Positions 29,144 to 39,374 of a DNA stretch of 64,000 bases are shown piece after piece. Source of the stretch: an uncultured Thiothrix sp. Lineage in GTDB: Bacteria > Pseudomonadota > Gammaproteobacteria > Poriferisulfidales > GCA-002705445. The notes beneath the pieces are model-generated. The model did no database searches. It saw nothing but the letters and a program-made list of their open reading frames with translations, and was not told the DNA's origin. The DNA lies in contig CACNYJ010000003.1 in assembly GCA_902624655.1 (NCBI GenBank), forward strand, positions 155,667 through 219,666. Direction: 5' to 3'. The position numbers were made by a program, and so were the translations under genes. Position 1 is the stretch's first letter; each line of letters starts with the position of its first letter.

Positions 29144-32100
29144 ATGATAGATTATTCAATTAAAAACCCACTGGTAGTAAATTTATTTTTATTTTTAGTT
29201 GTCGTGATTGGGATTATTTCATGGCAGTCAATGCCTGAAGAAATGTTTCCAGTTGTTGATAAGGATGCAATTAAGATCATAACCGAATACGACGGAGCAT
29301 CTCCTGAAGAAGTAGAGAAACAGGTTACAATCCCTATTGAAGACACTTTAGATAATGTTGAGGATATTGATTTTTATTATTCAACAAGTTCTGAAGGTTC
29401 ATCAGAGGTAATCTTGAGATTAAAACCTGAAGCAGATGTAGACGAACTTTTGAGAACAATTAGAGACTTAGTAGATGCAATAGACGGTTTTCCTGAAGAG
29501 GCAGAAGAACCTGAGATTTCAAAAGACAAAACAAGATTTCCTGTCATTAGTGTTAGTATTTTTGGAGAAACTAGACAGAGTTTACTTTTTGCAAATGCCA
29601 AAAAAATTAAACAAAAAATAATGCAACTAGATGGAGTTGCTGGAGTCGGTATTGCTGGGAATAGGGACGACGAAATTTGGGTAATTATAAATCCATCAGT
29701 AATTTCTGCGAAAAAAATTTCAACGAATGAAATCATAGATGCATTAAGGAGTAACGTTAGAGATCTACCAGGAGGCTCGGTCAAAGCATTAGAGGGAGAT
29801 ATTTTACTAAGAGGGCTTGGATCATCATCTATAAAATCAATTGAAAACATAACTCTGAAAAATAATGATATTGGTGGTCAACTTCTTCTAAAAGAGGTCG
29901 CATCCATTGAGCAAAGACTAGAGGATGAAAACTCTGTTGGTAGATTTAATGGTAAGAAGGCAGTAAATATGTCAATTACAAAAACCGCAGAAGCCTCAGT
30001 TTTTGATGTATCAAAAGGTGTTAGGGAAACCATTAAAAATTATCCTCTCCCGTCCGGGCTTAAAGTTTCAGTATTTAGTGATTTTTCAAAAAACGTTAAA
30101 ACTAGGCTTGATACAGTTAAGTCTTCAGGGATTATTGGATTAACATTACTTTTACTTTCTTTGTACTTTTTTTTGAACTCAAGAGTAGCTTTTATTACTG
30201 CTTTTGGCATTCCTGTCTCTTTCTTGGTAGCTGCATTTGGTATGTACGTTTTTGGCTTCACAATCAACATGGTATCTTTATTTGCATTTTTAGTTGCTTT
30301 AGGAATGATTGTAGACGATGCAATTATTGTTACGGAAAATACCTATCGACACATTGAAGATGGAATGGATCCAATTTCGGCTTCTAAAATTGGAGCCAAA
30401 GAAGTTTTTTGGCCCATCGTTGCATCAACATTTACAACTATTGCAGCTTTCTTACCTATGTTAAGTATTTCAGGAACTCTGGGTAAATTTATTGAAGTCA
30501 TCCCGCTTGTCGTAACAGTTGCTCTCCTTGGCTCTTTAATGGAAGCTTTTGTGGTTTTGCCATCACACTGTGCAAGTTTCTTGAAAAAACCAGAAAAGAG
30601 TAATAAAAAAGAAAAGTGGAAAAGAATACTATCTATATATGAGAAAATTTTAAAGATTAGTATTCAAAACAGATACTTGGTTTCAAGCATAACAGTCGGC
30701 GTTTTATGCGTTGTAATTGCTTTTGCTGTCACAAGAATACCATATTATCAATTTGGAAAAGTAGATAGTGGGCAGTTTTTTATTAATGCTGAAGCTTCGA
30801 TTACAAGCAGTCTTCGGGATACTGAGAAGCTTGCAATAAAGATGGAAGAGTCAATTTTAGATGAGCTATCTGATGAAGAATTAGAGTCACTTCATACAAA
30901 CGTTGGTGTTACATTTAAGGATTTAAATAGTTACGATCTCGGTAGTCATTACATACAAATTGTTGTAAGTTTGAAAAATATGAGCCCTCAAGGATTCGTA
31001 GATTACATTGTAACCCCGTTATTTAATATGTCATTTGAAAGTTACGGTGAAAGAGATAGAAGTGAAAAAGAAATTATAAATATATTAAGGTTAAAATTAT
31101 CGTCAATTTCTGGGTTACAAAAATTTGCTGTAAAAAAAGTTTCTGGGGGACCCGGAGGATACGATGTTGTCATTGGTGTTACAGGACAAGAACAAAAGAA
31201 GTTAACAAAGTACGCTAAAGAAATTGAAAATTTCCTTTCGCAAATCGACGGAGTTAAAGATGTGAATCAGGATCAAGACCCGGGAAAAGTTGAATTTAAA
31301 TATAAAATAAATAACAGAGGAAAAGAACTTGGCCTAACGCAGGCACAGATAGCAGAGTCTATTAGAACAGGCTATTTAGGCCTTGAAACAGCTTATTTTA
31401 ATTTAGAAGGAGAAAGAGTTCCTGTGAGACTAATTTATTCAAAAAAATATAGGAATGATAGTAGTAAGCTAGAACAGTTGCCAATCGTTTTAGAATCTGG
31501 AAAGACGATATATCTTTCTGAAGTTGCAGATACAGAACTCTCACGAGGTATGAATACCGTTAAAAGAAGGGATGGGCAAAGGCTTGCCACAATTAGAGCA
31601 GATGTTGAGCCAAGCATAATCACACCAATTGAAGTAGCAGCTATTTTTGACAAAAAATTTAAAAAAGTTTTTCAAAATGATGATTCATATGATTACATGT
31701 ACCTAGGTGAGAAAAAAAGAAGTAGAGAAAACTTTGCCGATATGAAAAAAACAGCATTTATTTCTTTAGCAATAATTTTCTTTATTCTGGCGGTCCTTTT
31801 TAAAACAATTTTAGATCCATTAGTTGTTTTGTTTTCAATTCCCTTTGCAATCGTTGGTGTAATTTTAGGCCATATTTTATTTGATTATAATTTACAATTT
31901 CTTTCGGTTATAGGATTATTAGCTTTAATTGGTATCGTGGTAAATGACTCTTTAATTTTAATAGATTTTCTGAAGAAACTTAGAGATACGGGAAAGAATA
32001 AAATCGAGGCAACTATTGAAGCATGTAATGTTAGAGCCAGGCCAATAGTCTTAACGTCAATCACAACTTTCTTAGGAATATCTCCATTAATTTTCTTTGC

Positions 32101-32248
32101 AACAGGACAAACGAAATTTTTATCACCTATGGCAGTTAGTTTAGGTTTTGGTTTATTATTTGCTACTATATTGATATTGATAGTTTTACCATGTTTTTAT
32201 CTAATCATGGATGATGTAAAACAATTGATTTTAAAGAAAATGAAGTAA
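29144..32248 (+). CDS. RND family efflux transporter, inner-membrane pump
   Basis: A 1034-residue proton-driven exporter with twelve expected membrane helices and two large periplasmic loops. The TM4 proton-relay pair is in LGMIVDDAIIVTENTYRHIE, and the second half has IGIVVNDSLILIDF and RARPIVLTSITTFLG. The sequence belongs to the HAE1-type branch as judged by these motifs. The substrate cannot be deduced. No outer-membrane TolC-like gene is next to it, so a shared channel encoded elsewhere is needed. Confidence 0.92.
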   Translation: MIDYSIKNPLVVNLFLFLVVVIGIISWQSMPEEMFPVVDKDAIKIITEYDGASPEEVEKQVTIPIEDTLDNVEDIDFYYSTSSEGSSEVILRLKPEADVDELLRTIRDLVDAIDGFPEEAEEPEISKDKTRFPVISVSIFGETRQSLLFANAKKIKQKIMQLDGVAGVGIAGNRDDEIWVIINPSVISAKKISTNEIIDALRSNVRDLPGGSVKALEGDILLRGLGSSSIKSIENITLKNNDIGGQLLLKEVASIEQRLEDENSVGRFNGKKAVNMSITKTAEASVFDVSKGVRETIKNYPLPSGLKVSVFSDFSKNVKTRLDTVKSSGIIGLTLLLLSLYFFLNSRVAFITAFGIPVSFLVAAFGMYVFGFTINMVSLFAFLVALGMIVDDAIIVTENTYRHIEDGMDPISASKIGAKEVFWPIVASTFTTIAAFLPMLSISGTLGKFIEVIPLVVTVALLGSLMEAFVVLPSHCASFLKKPEKSNKKEKWKRILSIYEKILKISIQNRYLVSSITVGVLCVVIAFAVTRIPYYQFGKVDSGQFFINAEASITSSLRDTEKLAIKMEESILDELSDEELESLHTNVGVTFKDLNSYDLGSHYIQIVVSLKNMSPQGFVDYIVTPLFNMSFESYGERDRSEKEIINILRLKLSSISGLQKFAVKKVSGGPGGYDVVIGVTGQEQKKLTKYAKEIENFLSQIDGVKDVNQDQDPGKVEFKYKINNRGKELGLTQAQIAESIRTGYLGLETAYFNLEGERVPVRLIYSKKYRNDSSKLEQLPIVLESGKTIYLSEVADTELSRGMNTVKRRDGQRLATIRADVEPSIITPIEVAAIFDKKFKKVFQNDDSYDYMYLGEKKRSRENFADMKKTAFISLAIIFFILAVLFKTILDPLVVLFSIPFAIVGVILGHILFDYNLQFLSVIGLLALIGIVVNDSLILIDFLKKLRDTGKNKIEATIEACNVRARPIVLTSITTFLGISPLIFFATGQTKFLSPMAVSLGFGLLFATILILIVLPCFYLIMDDVKQLILKKMK

Positions 32249-32276
32249 AGTTTTTAGTAATTTTTTAGGGGGTAAA

Positions 32277-34121
32277 TTGAAAAGATCCTTTTTAGATTTT
32301 AGCAGAATAAATGCTGAAAAATTATTTCAAAATAGATTTAATATCCTAATCTCAATATTAATAATACTATCTGTATTTTTAATTATAAGATTATATTTTT
32401 TACAAGTTGTAAGCTTTAATCATTTTGACACATTATCAAAAACAAACAGAATTAAATATATATCAACGCCTCCTAGAAGAGGTATAATATATGATAGAAA
32501 CAATATTGTCCTTGCGGATAATGCATCTTTATATTCAATTGAAATCAATATTAAAGAAGCTAAGAATATAAAAAATATTATAGACGCAGTAAAAAAAGAA
32601 ATTATCCTTAGTCAGAAGGAAATTAATAGCTTTCATAAGAAAAGAGTCAAATATTCTCACTATAATTCAATCATATTAAAAAGTAATTTAAGCGAACAAG
32701 AAGTTGCAAAGATACTGTCCATTCGGCACAAATACGATGGCTTAGATGTCACCGCTAGTTTATTAAGAAAATACCCATTTAAAGAAATAACCCACCATGT
32801 ATTAGGACATGTTGGGTATATTGATAAGAAAGATTTAAAAAGTCTTGATAAAAAGAAATATCGAAATACTCAATATATTGGAAAAACAGGTGTTGAGAAA
32901 TTTTATGAAAATGAACTATATGGCAAACCTGGGTATAAGCATGTAGAAATAAACGCTCGTGGAAGACAATTACGTGATTTAGATATAGGTTATGCCGAAG
33001 CCGGAGCAGATTTACATCTGACATTAGATATTGAGCTTCAAAAATTTATGTATCAAAAAATGTTTGAATTTTCTGGATCATCAATCGCAATGAATCCAAA
33101 AAACGGAGAAATTCTCGGAATGGTTAGCCTACCTTCCGTTGACCCAAATGAAAGACTTTGGAAATATGGATTTGATCAAGCAGAGATAAAAAAACTTAAG
33201 AGCCCACTTTTTAACAGATCAATAAACGGACTTTATTCTCCTGGATCAACGATTAAACCTTTGGTTGCACTTAATAGTATTAAGAATAATTTAATAGACC
33301 CCTATCATGAAATTTATGCAGGTCCATACTTTCAACTACCAGACAGTCCTAGACGATTTAGAGATTGGAAGCCAGAAGGTCATGGCATGGTTGATCTTAA
33401 TAGAGCAATAGTTCAGTCTTGTGACGTATATTTTTATAATCTTGCGAATAATCTTGGTATTAAAAATATGTCTTTATTTTTTAAAAATTTCTCTTTTGGA
33501 AGTAAAACCGGAATTGATATGCCATTCGAATCATCAGGAGTTTTACCTTCTAATGAATGGAAGAAAAAAAATATTGGATATAAGTGGACCGATGGAGACA
33601 CTGTAATTACTGGCATTGGTCAGGGTTACTTTCTGGCAACGCCACTACAACTTGCCTATGCAACAAGCATAATTGCAAATAGAGGCTTAATATCAATTCC
33701 GAAACTGAATAAAGATATTTTAAAGAAAAAAGATAAAGAAATATTAGAAAAAGAAGAGTTTTTTAAAAATAATATAAAAACAAAAGATTGGGAAATTATC
33801 ACGAGCGCAATGTTTGATGTAGTAAACAAGCAAAATGGAACAGCATTTTGGAGCATAAGAAATAAAAATAATAAAATTGCAGGCAAGACTGGAACCGTTC
33901 AAGTCTATTCCTTATCACAAGAAACAGATGAGAGAGATGATGAAAACATACCAGATCATTTAAAAGATCATTCATTATATGTTGGTTTTGCACCTGTAGA
34001 TGATCCTCAAATTGTCGTTGCAACAGTTATTGAAAATGTTGGTAGCGGTAGTAAATTTGCCGCTCCAATAAGTAATAAAATAATTAATTATTATTTAGAT
34101 AAAGTTAGGAAAAGATATTGA
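32277..34121 (+). CDS. mrdA: Penicillin-binding protein 2 (elongation transpeptidase)
   Basis: It crosslinks peptidoglycan in the rod-shape complex. After one N-terminal membrane helix come the PBP dimerisation domain and the transpeptidase domain: active serine in SPGSTIKPLVAL (about residue 325), SCDVYFYN, and AGKTGTVQV (about residue 542). The start is TTG, set by an AGGGGGT site just upstream at 32267-32273. At 614 residues it is complete. The end overlaps rodA by 4 nt. Confidence 0.96.
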   Translation: MKRSFLDFSRINAEKLFQNRFNILISILIILSVFLIIRLYFLQVVSFNHFDTLSKTNRIKYISTPPRRGIIYDRNNIVLADNASLYSIEINIKEAKNIKNIIDAVKKEIILSQKEINSFHKKRVKYSHYNSIILKSNLSEQEVAKILSIRHKYDGLDVTASLLRKYPFKEITHHVLGHVGYIDKKDLKSLDKKKYRNTQYIGKTGVEKFYENELYGKPGYKHVEINARGRQLRDLDIGYAEAGADLHLTLDIELQKFMYQKMFEFSGSSIAMNPKNGEILGMVSLPSVDPNERLWKYGFDQAEIKKLKSPLFNRSINGLYSPGSTIKPLVALNSIKNNLIDPYHEIYAGPYFQLPDSPRRFRDWKPEGHGMVDLNRAIVQSCDVYFYNLANNLGIKNMSLFFKNFSFGSKTGIDMPFESSGVLPSNEWKKKNIGYKWTDGDTVITGIGQGYFLATPLQLAYATSIIANRGLISIPKLNKDILKKKDKEILEKEEFFKNNIKTKDWEIITSAMFDVVNKQNGTAFWSIRNKNNKIAGKTGTVQVYSLSQETDERDDENIPDHLKDHSLYVGFAPVDDPQIVVATVIENVGSGSKFAAPISNKIINYYLDKVRKRY

Positions 34122-35194
34122 TCTTAAATAAAAACATTGGTGTGTCAGATAAATTATTATTTTTAACTATAATAATCGTTTCACTTCTTGGGCTCACAAT
34201 TTTATATAGCGCAACAAATGAAAATTTTGATGTTGTAATTAGACAAGGTACTAGATTAATTTTTTGCTTTTTTCTTATGTTGTTTATAAGTTCTTTCGAT
34301 ATAAATAGGTTAAAAATAATATCACCATATATTTATGGAACTTCAATATTTTTACTAATTATAACTTTATTCTGGGGTCATGATTCCAAGGGTGCGACCA
34401 GGTGGATAATGATTTTTGGTTTTTCTCTTCAAGTGTCAGAAATTCTAAAGGTTATTCTTCCAATGATGTTAGCTTGGTTTTTATCTTTATCTGAAGACAA
34501 AGAAATAGACTTCACAAAACTAGCAATTTCATTTCTGATAATATTTCTTCCAATATCCTTTGTTATAAAACAACCTGATTTAGGGACATCACTAATAATA
34601 TTGCTTTGCGGAATAATTAGTATCTTCCTGGGAGGCATTAAGAGAACACATATTATTTACATTTTCGGTTTATTCGTTGTTGTTGCACCTTTAATGTGGA
34701 AGTTTTTACTTTTACCTTACCAAAAAAAAAGAATACTAACATTGATTGACCCATCAAGTGATCCACTTGGCTCAGGCTACCATATTATTCAATCAAAAAT
34801 TGCAGTTGGCTCGGGAGGTTTTTTTGGCAAAGGTTTTTTAAACGGAACACAGTCACAACTTGAATTTTTACCTGAAAGAGGAACAGATTTTATATTTGCA
34901 GTTTTTGCTGAGGAATTTGGATTTTTTGGAATAATGATTTTATTTTTGTTGTATCTTATTATCATATTGAGATGTATACATATTACTCAAAAGGCGAAAA
35001 ACTATTTTTCAAAAATTTTAGCAGGTAGTATTACATGTATATTTGTCTTGCTAATAATTACGAACGTCTCAATGGCAATTGGGCTTCTACCAGTCGTTGG
35101 GGTAACTCTTCCTTTGTTGAGTCTCGGAGGAAGCTCGTTATTATCAATATTTTTTGCTTTCGGAATAATGTTTTCAATCCATAGGAGAGTCTAA
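34118..35194 (+). CDS. mrdB: Rod-shape peptidoglycan glycosyltransferase RodA
   Basis: A SEDS-family polymerase paired with PBP2. About ten hydrophobic segments cover 358 residues. SEDS motifs include GLTILYSATN, KGATRWIMIFGFSLQVSEILK, KQPDLGTSLIIL, the ERGTDFIFAVFAEEFGF stretch, and the end motif PLLSLGGSSLLS. It starts with TTG overlapping the mrdA stop (ATTGA), so its expression depends on mrdA translation. The stop overlaps the mltB start by one base. Confidence 0.95.
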   Translation: MILNKNIGVSDKLLFLTIIIVSLLGLTILYSATNENFDVVIRQGTRLIFCFFLMLFISSFDINRLKIISPYIYGTSIFLLIITLFWGHDSKGATRWIMIFGFSLQVSEILKVILPMMLAWFLSLSEDKEIDFTKLAISFLIIFLPISFVIKQPDLGTSLIILLCGIISIFLGGIKRTHIIYIFGLFVVVAPLMWKFLLLPYQKKRILTLIDPSSDPLGSGYHIIQSKIAVGSGGFFGKGFLNGTQSQLEFLPERGTDFIFAVFAEEFGFFGIMILFLLYLIIILRCIHITQKAKNYFSKILAGSITCIFVLLIITNVSMAIGLLPVVGVTLPLLSLGGSSLLSIFFAFGIMFSIHRRV

Positions 35195-36186
35195 TGATCA
35201 ATTTTTTATCAAAAATAATTTTTTACATTGGTATTATTACTCTATCCGTAAATTCATTTGCAAAAAATTATTCTGGTGAGTTAAAAAAGTATGAAAGTCA
35301 ACTATTAGAGATCGAAAAAGAGCTTTTTGAAAAATACAAAGTAAACAAAGACTTTTCTAGAAAAGCATTAAATTCGATAAAATTTAAGAACAAAATTCTT
35401 AGAATAATGGCAAACGCTCCAGAAAGAAAAGATACGTGGAGACAGTATGAAAAGAAGTACCTCACAGATAAGAGAGTTAAAGATGGTATTAATTACTATA
35501 AGAAAAATATAAATTTGTTAAAGAAAGTTGAGTCGGTGTATGGTGTCCCTCCAGAAATTTTAGTTGCTTTTCTTGGCGTTGAAACAAATTACGGAAACAA
35601 TACAGGTAAAATTAAAGTAATTGACTCACTTGGCACGCTTGCGTTGAAGCATCCTAAAAGACATAAATTTTTTAGAGCACAGCTCATCAATCTTATCGTT
35701 CTTTCGTATAAGAGCGGATTAGATTATAAAAACTTAAAAGGCTCGTATGCTGGCGCAATGGGATTACCACAATTTATGCCAGATAATTATAGAAAATTAG
35801 CAGTAGACTTCGACAAAAATGGATCTGTTGATTTATGGCATAGTAAGATGGATATTTACGCTAGCATATCAAATTTTCTTAATAACAAAGGATGGCAAAA
35901 GGGGGAGAGTATATATATAGGTAAAAAAATTAAAAAAAAGTACATAAAAGAAATTTTTAAAAAAGGAGACGTAAAAACAGTCAGAATATCTAACAAAAAA
36001 TTGAATGAATATTTAGAAGGTAGTGAAATAAATTCAGGTCAAAAATATCTAATTTTATTAAGTAAAAAGCATAAGAAATATAAAATTGGTTTCTCAAACT
36101 TTAAGGTTATAATGAGATATAATCCAAGTACATTTTACGCTATGGTTGTAGCAAAGCTTAGTGAGAGAATTAAGGAAGGTAAATGA
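35194..36186 (+). CDS. mltB: Membrane-bound lytic murein transglycosylase B type
   Basis: It cleaves the glycan between MurNAc and GlcNAc, forming 1,6-anhydro ends. The catalytic glutamate is in FLGVETNYGNNTG (about residue 129), followed by GSYAGAMGLPQFMPDNYR, a hallmark of SLT family 3. A hydrophobic N-terminal signal segment is present, but I see no lipobox cysteine, so this form may be periplasmic and soluble. Length 330. Products feed the AmpD recycling route. It overlaps rlpA by 4 nt. Confidence 0.92.
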   Translation: MINFLSKIIFYIGIITLSVNSFAKNYSGELKKYESQLLEIEKELFEKYKVNKDFSRKALNSIKFKNKILRIMANAPERKDTWRQYEKKYLTDKRVKDGINYYKKNINLLKKVESVYGVPPEILVAFLGVETNYGNNTGKIKVIDSLGTLALKHPKRHKFFRAQLINLIVLSYKSGLDYKNLKGSYAGAMGLPQFMPDNYRKLAVDFDKNGSVDLWHSKMDIYASISNFLNNKGWQKGESIYIGKKIKKKYIKEIFKKGDVKTVRISNKKLNEYLEGSEINSGQKYLILLSKKHKKYKIGFSNFKVIMRYNPSTFYAMVVAKLSERIKEGK

Positions 36187-36689
36187 AAATAATATATCAA
36201 ATTATTTTTTTATCTTTATTTATATCTGGTTGCACGACAATAAAAAAAGAATACGATAGATATTCAGAGATTAATAATTTAAAAGAAGTCATTCCGAAGG
36301 TTGAAAAATATAGCAAATATGGAAATCCGAAAACTTATAAGGTTTTTGATATCCAATATAAGCCTCTAAAAAGCCACATTGGCTATTCTGAGGAAGGCCT
36401 TGCTTCTTGGTATGGTAAAAAATTCCATGGTAGGCTAACTTCAACAAGAGAAAAGTACGATATGTATAAACTTACTGCCGCACACAAAACACTTCCAATT
36501 CCATGTTATGTGAAAGTAACAAATTTAAAAAATGGAATGTCTATAATTGTAAGAGTAAATGATCGAGGGCCATTTAAGAAAGGAAGAATTATCGATTTAT
36601 CATACGCTGCTGCTGTTAAACTTGACATAGTTACTCAAGGTACAGAAAAGGTTCATGTAGAAGCTATTGATGCATCTAAAAATAATTAA
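36183..36689 (+). CDS. rlpA: Rare lipoprotein A (septal ring lytic transglycosylase family)
   Basis: A 168-residue outer-membrane lipoprotein. The lipobox ISGC ends the signal peptide (Cys at about residue 17). The double-psi beta-barrel domain follows: GLASWYGKKFHGRLTSTREK and VRVNDRGPFKKGRIIDLSYA, with the catalytic-type Asp in NDRGPF. The C-terminal SPOR domain found in many homologues is missing; the protein ends right after the barrel, so septal targeting must differ. It is the fourth gene of the elongation operon. Confidence 0.92.
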   Translation: MKIIYQIIFLSLFISGCTTIKKEYDRYSEINNLKEVIPKVEKYSKYGNPKTYKVFDIQYKPLKSHIGYSEEGLASWYGKKFHGRLTSTREKYDMYKLTAAHKTLPIPCYVKVTNLKNGMSIIVRVNDRGPFKKGRIIDLSYAAAVKLDIVTQGTEKVHVEAIDASKNN

Positions 36690-36756
36690 TTTTTACTTTC
36701 ATTAAGTTTGAATCAGGTGATACAATGCTATCCAGAAAATTGTATTCGGAGATTTT

Positions 36757-37902
36757 ATGTCTAACTTAAAGGTATTTTTTTTATTTTCATTAGTTTTCTT
36801 TAGTTCATATTCTAGCGCAGAAAAGAAATACACCTTTTCCATTCCAAATATTGATGTTTCAAGTTACGCTATAATGGATGTTAAGACAGGATCGATTATT
36901 GCTGGTAAAGATTTAGACAAAAAAGTAGAACCCGCAAGTTTAACAAAAATAGCTACGCTTTATTTAGTCTTTAAAGCTCTAAAGTCAAAGTATATTGATG
37001 AGAATGATGCTGCTGTAGTTAGTAAAAAAGCTTGGAAAATGGTTGGCTCAAGGATGTTTGTTGAGGTTGGCAAAAGAGTATTGATAAAAGACTTAATTAC
37101 TGGAGTTATAGTTCAATCTGGAAATGATGCAAGTGTTGTATTAGCCGAACATATTGCTGGTGGTGAGGAATTCTTCGTCACAATGCTGAATAAATTGGCA
37201 AAAGATATGGGTTTGAGTAATACAAGATTTACAAACGTAACAGGTATGCCGAACAAGAACCATTATACCAGTGCTCGAGATGTAGTCATTTTATCACAGA
37301 GATTAATTCAAGATTTTCCTAATCAATATAAGAAGTTTGCTCAAAAAGAATTTAAATTTAACAATATTTCTCAAAATAATAGAAATCGCTTACTTACTAC
37401 GTATGATAATGCAGATGGAATTAAGACAGGGCATACCAAATCTGCAGGTTATTGCTTAGCTGCTTCGGCAAAGTTTGAGGATACAAGATTCGTAGCAGCA
37501 ATATTTGGTGCAAACAGCTCTAGAGAAAGATTTAAGTACGCAAAAACTCTATTTAAATTTGGCTTTAGAAATTTTATAACAAAAAAATACTTTGATATGA
37601 ATCAGGTAATTGCAAGAGAAAGAATGTGGAACGGAGAGGAGAAATATATTGATATTGGTTTTAATAAAGATATTTTCTTAACCTTGTTAAAGCACGATGA
37701 TAATAATATTACACCGAAAATTAATTTAATTTCAAAAATTGTTGCTCCTATAAGAAAAAATCAAAATCTCGGAACAGTAGATTTTTATAAATCCGGAGAA
37801 ATTATTTCTAGTGAGAAAATTTATTCACTTGAAGATGTAAATGAGGGAAATTTATTTCGTAAAACATACGATTTGATAGCAAATTTTTTTATAAATGAGT
37901 AA
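36757..37902 (+). CDS. dacA: D-alanyl-D-alanine carboxypeptidase (PBP5/6 type)
   Basis: It trims the terminal D-Ala of peptidoglycan pentapeptides in the periplasm. A signal peptide (FFLFSLVFFSSYSSAEKK) leads to SxxK in PASLTKIATL, SxN in VQSGNDASVV and KTG in GIKTGHTKSAG. The PBP5-type C-terminal beta domain and an amphipathic terminal segment (LFRKTYDLIANFFIN) that can anchor it to the membrane are present. The ribosome site CGGAG precedes the ATG. The next gene starts only 3 nt on. Confidence 0.96.
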   Translation: MSNLKVFFLFSLVFFSSYSSAEKKYTFSIPNIDVSSYAIMDVKTGSIIAGKDLDKKVEPASLTKIATLYLVFKALKSKYIDENDAAVVSKKAWKMVGSRMFVEVGKRVLIKDLITGVIVQSGNDASVVLAEHIAGGEEFFVTMLNKLAKDMGLSNTRFTNVTGMPNKNHYTSARDVVILSQRLIQDFPNQYKKFAQKEFKFNNISQNNRNRLLTTYDNADGIKTGHTKSAGYCLAASAKFEDTRFVAAIFGANSSRERFKYAKTLFKFGFRNFITKKYFDMNQVIARERMWNGEEKYIDIGFNKDIFLTLLKHDDNNITPKINLISKIVAPIRKNQNLGTVDFYKSGEIISSEKIYSLEDVNEGNLFRKTYDLIANFFINE

Positions 37903-37905
37903 GCT

Positions 37906-38766
37906 TTGAGTGACAAAATTTTTTTGAACGATATTCTTTTTGATGCTGAAGAAGCAAAAGTCTCTGTATTTGATCGAGGATATTTGTTCTCTGATGGTAT
38001 CTATGAGTTAATTCCTTATTTTAACGGCAAGCCTTTTCTCTTTGACGAGCATTACAAAAGACTTGAAAGAAGCTTAAAAATGATAGATATTGAAAATCCC
38101 TTTTCAAGAGATGAATGGGCTGACAAGATTAATAATCTTTTAAAAACGTGCATTTATAAAAATTTTTCTTTATATATCCAGATTTCAAGAGGTGTTCCCT
38201 CAGATCTAGAAGATGGTATATATCGAGAACATGCAGCATCTAAGAAATACATCCCATCAGTTTTAATGTTTTATTCTGAAAATAAAGGATTTCCAAAGAA
38301 GAAACCTAATGAAGAAAAGGCAATAATCATGGAAGATAAAAGGTGGCTGCAATGTGACGTTAAGTCAATATCATTACTATACAATGCGTATGCAAAAACA
38401 TTAGCACATAGGGAAAATGCTTATGAAACAATTCTTATTCGAGATGGTAACGTAACAGAAGGTTGTTCTAGTAACGTTTTTATAGTGAAAGAAAATGTCA
38501 TTAAGACTTGTCCTAAAAGTAATTTGATTCTGCCAGGCATATCAAGAACTTATATTATAGATAATTTAATCAAATCTACCGAATACGAATTGATTGAAAA
38601 AGAGTTTTCACTAGAGGAATTAGAATCAGCTGACGAAATCTTTGTGACGAACTCAACACAATGTATTGTTTCAATTAATAAACTTAATGATAATTTAATC
38701 GGTACTGGTACTTGTGGAAAAATAACTGAAGAGATTTTTTCCCAATTTATTAAAAGCATTAATTAA
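37906..38766 (+). CDS. dat: Class IV aminotransferase, D-amino-acid transaminase like
   Basis: A 286-residue PLP enzyme of fold type IV. The PLP lysine lies in DVKSISLLYNAYAK, and the cofactor-binding motifs are SVFDRGYLFSDGIYE, NVTEGCSSNVF and FVTNSTQCIVS. It sits directly after dacA, the usual place for the D-amino-acid transaminase gene, so production of D-Glu or D-Ala precursors for the wall is likely. Branched-chain or ADC-lyase activity cannot be excluded. The start is TTG; no strong ribosome site is visible, so coupling to dacA is likely. Confidence 0.82.
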   Translation: MSDKIFLNDILFDAEEAKVSVFDRGYLFSDGIYELIPYFNGKPFLFDEHYKRLERSLKMIDIENPFSRDEWADKINNLLKTCIYKNFSLYIQISRGVPSDLEDGIYREHAASKKYIPSVLMFYSENKGFPKKKPNEEKAIIMEDKRWLQCDVKSISLLYNAYAKTLAHRENAYETILIRDGNVTEGCSSNVFIVKENVIKTCPKSNLILPGISRTYIIDNLIKSTEYELIEKEFSLEELESADEIFVTNSTQCIVSINKLNDNLIGTGTCGKITEEIFSQFIKSIN

Positions 38767-38768
38767 GT

Positions 38769-39374
38769 TTGGATAAAATTCTAAAACATCAAAAAAATCT
38801 TTTAAAGTGTAATAACTGTGGCGACATGATAGGTACCCCAATCGTTGGAAACCCAATTAAATCAAAAATCATCTTAATTGGGCAAGCTCCAGGCATTAGA
38901 GAGGGTGATCTTCAAAGACCTTTCGCATGGACTGCTGGAAAAAATATGTTTAAGTGGTTCTCTTCTATCGGTGTAAATGAGGAAGAATTTAGAAAAAAAG
39001 TTTATATGTCTGCAGTGTGCAGATGTTATCCAGGAAAAAATAGTTCAGGCACAGGGGATAGAGTGCCTACTAAAGTTGAAATAAAAAAATGCTCTAAGTG
39101 GTTAGATTTTGAGATTAAAACTTTAAAACCTAAATTAATAATTCCAGTTGGAAAACTTGCTATTTCTCAGTTTATACGTTTTGAGAAACTTAATGATGTT
39201 GTTGGAAAGCAAATTAAATATAAAAGCAAAAATAATAACTTCAATCTAATATGTTTGCCCCATCCATCAGGGCTTTCGACATGGTATAAAAAGGATCCTG
39301 GAAAATCTCTTCTTAAAGCAGCGCTTAATTTAATAGAGAAAGATAAATTTTGGCAACTAACTATTAATAAATAA
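38769..39374 (+). CDS. Uracil-DNA glycosylase family protein
   Basis: A 201-residue member of the UDG superfamily. The water-activating motif region is IGQAPGIREGDLQRPFAW (about residue 38) and the second motif is CLPHPSGLSTWYKKD. Two cysteine pairs (C14/C17, then the CRC and KKC cysteines near residues 85 and 105) suggest the Fe-S cluster of the family 4 and 5 type. It probably removes uracil from DNA. In related gammaproteobacteria the ybeD-lipB genes follow dat; here this gene takes that place. The start is TTG. Confidence 0.78.
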   Translation: MDKILKHQKNLLKCNNCGDMIGTPIVGNPIKSKIILIGQAPGIREGDLQRPFAWTAGKNMFKWFSSIGVNEEEFRKKVYMSAVCRCYPGKNSSGTGDRVPTKVEIKKCSKWLDFEIKTLKPKLIIPVGKLAISQFIRFEKLNDVVGKQIKYKSKNNNFNLICLPHPSGLSTWYKKDPGKSLLKAALNLIEKDKFWQLTINK

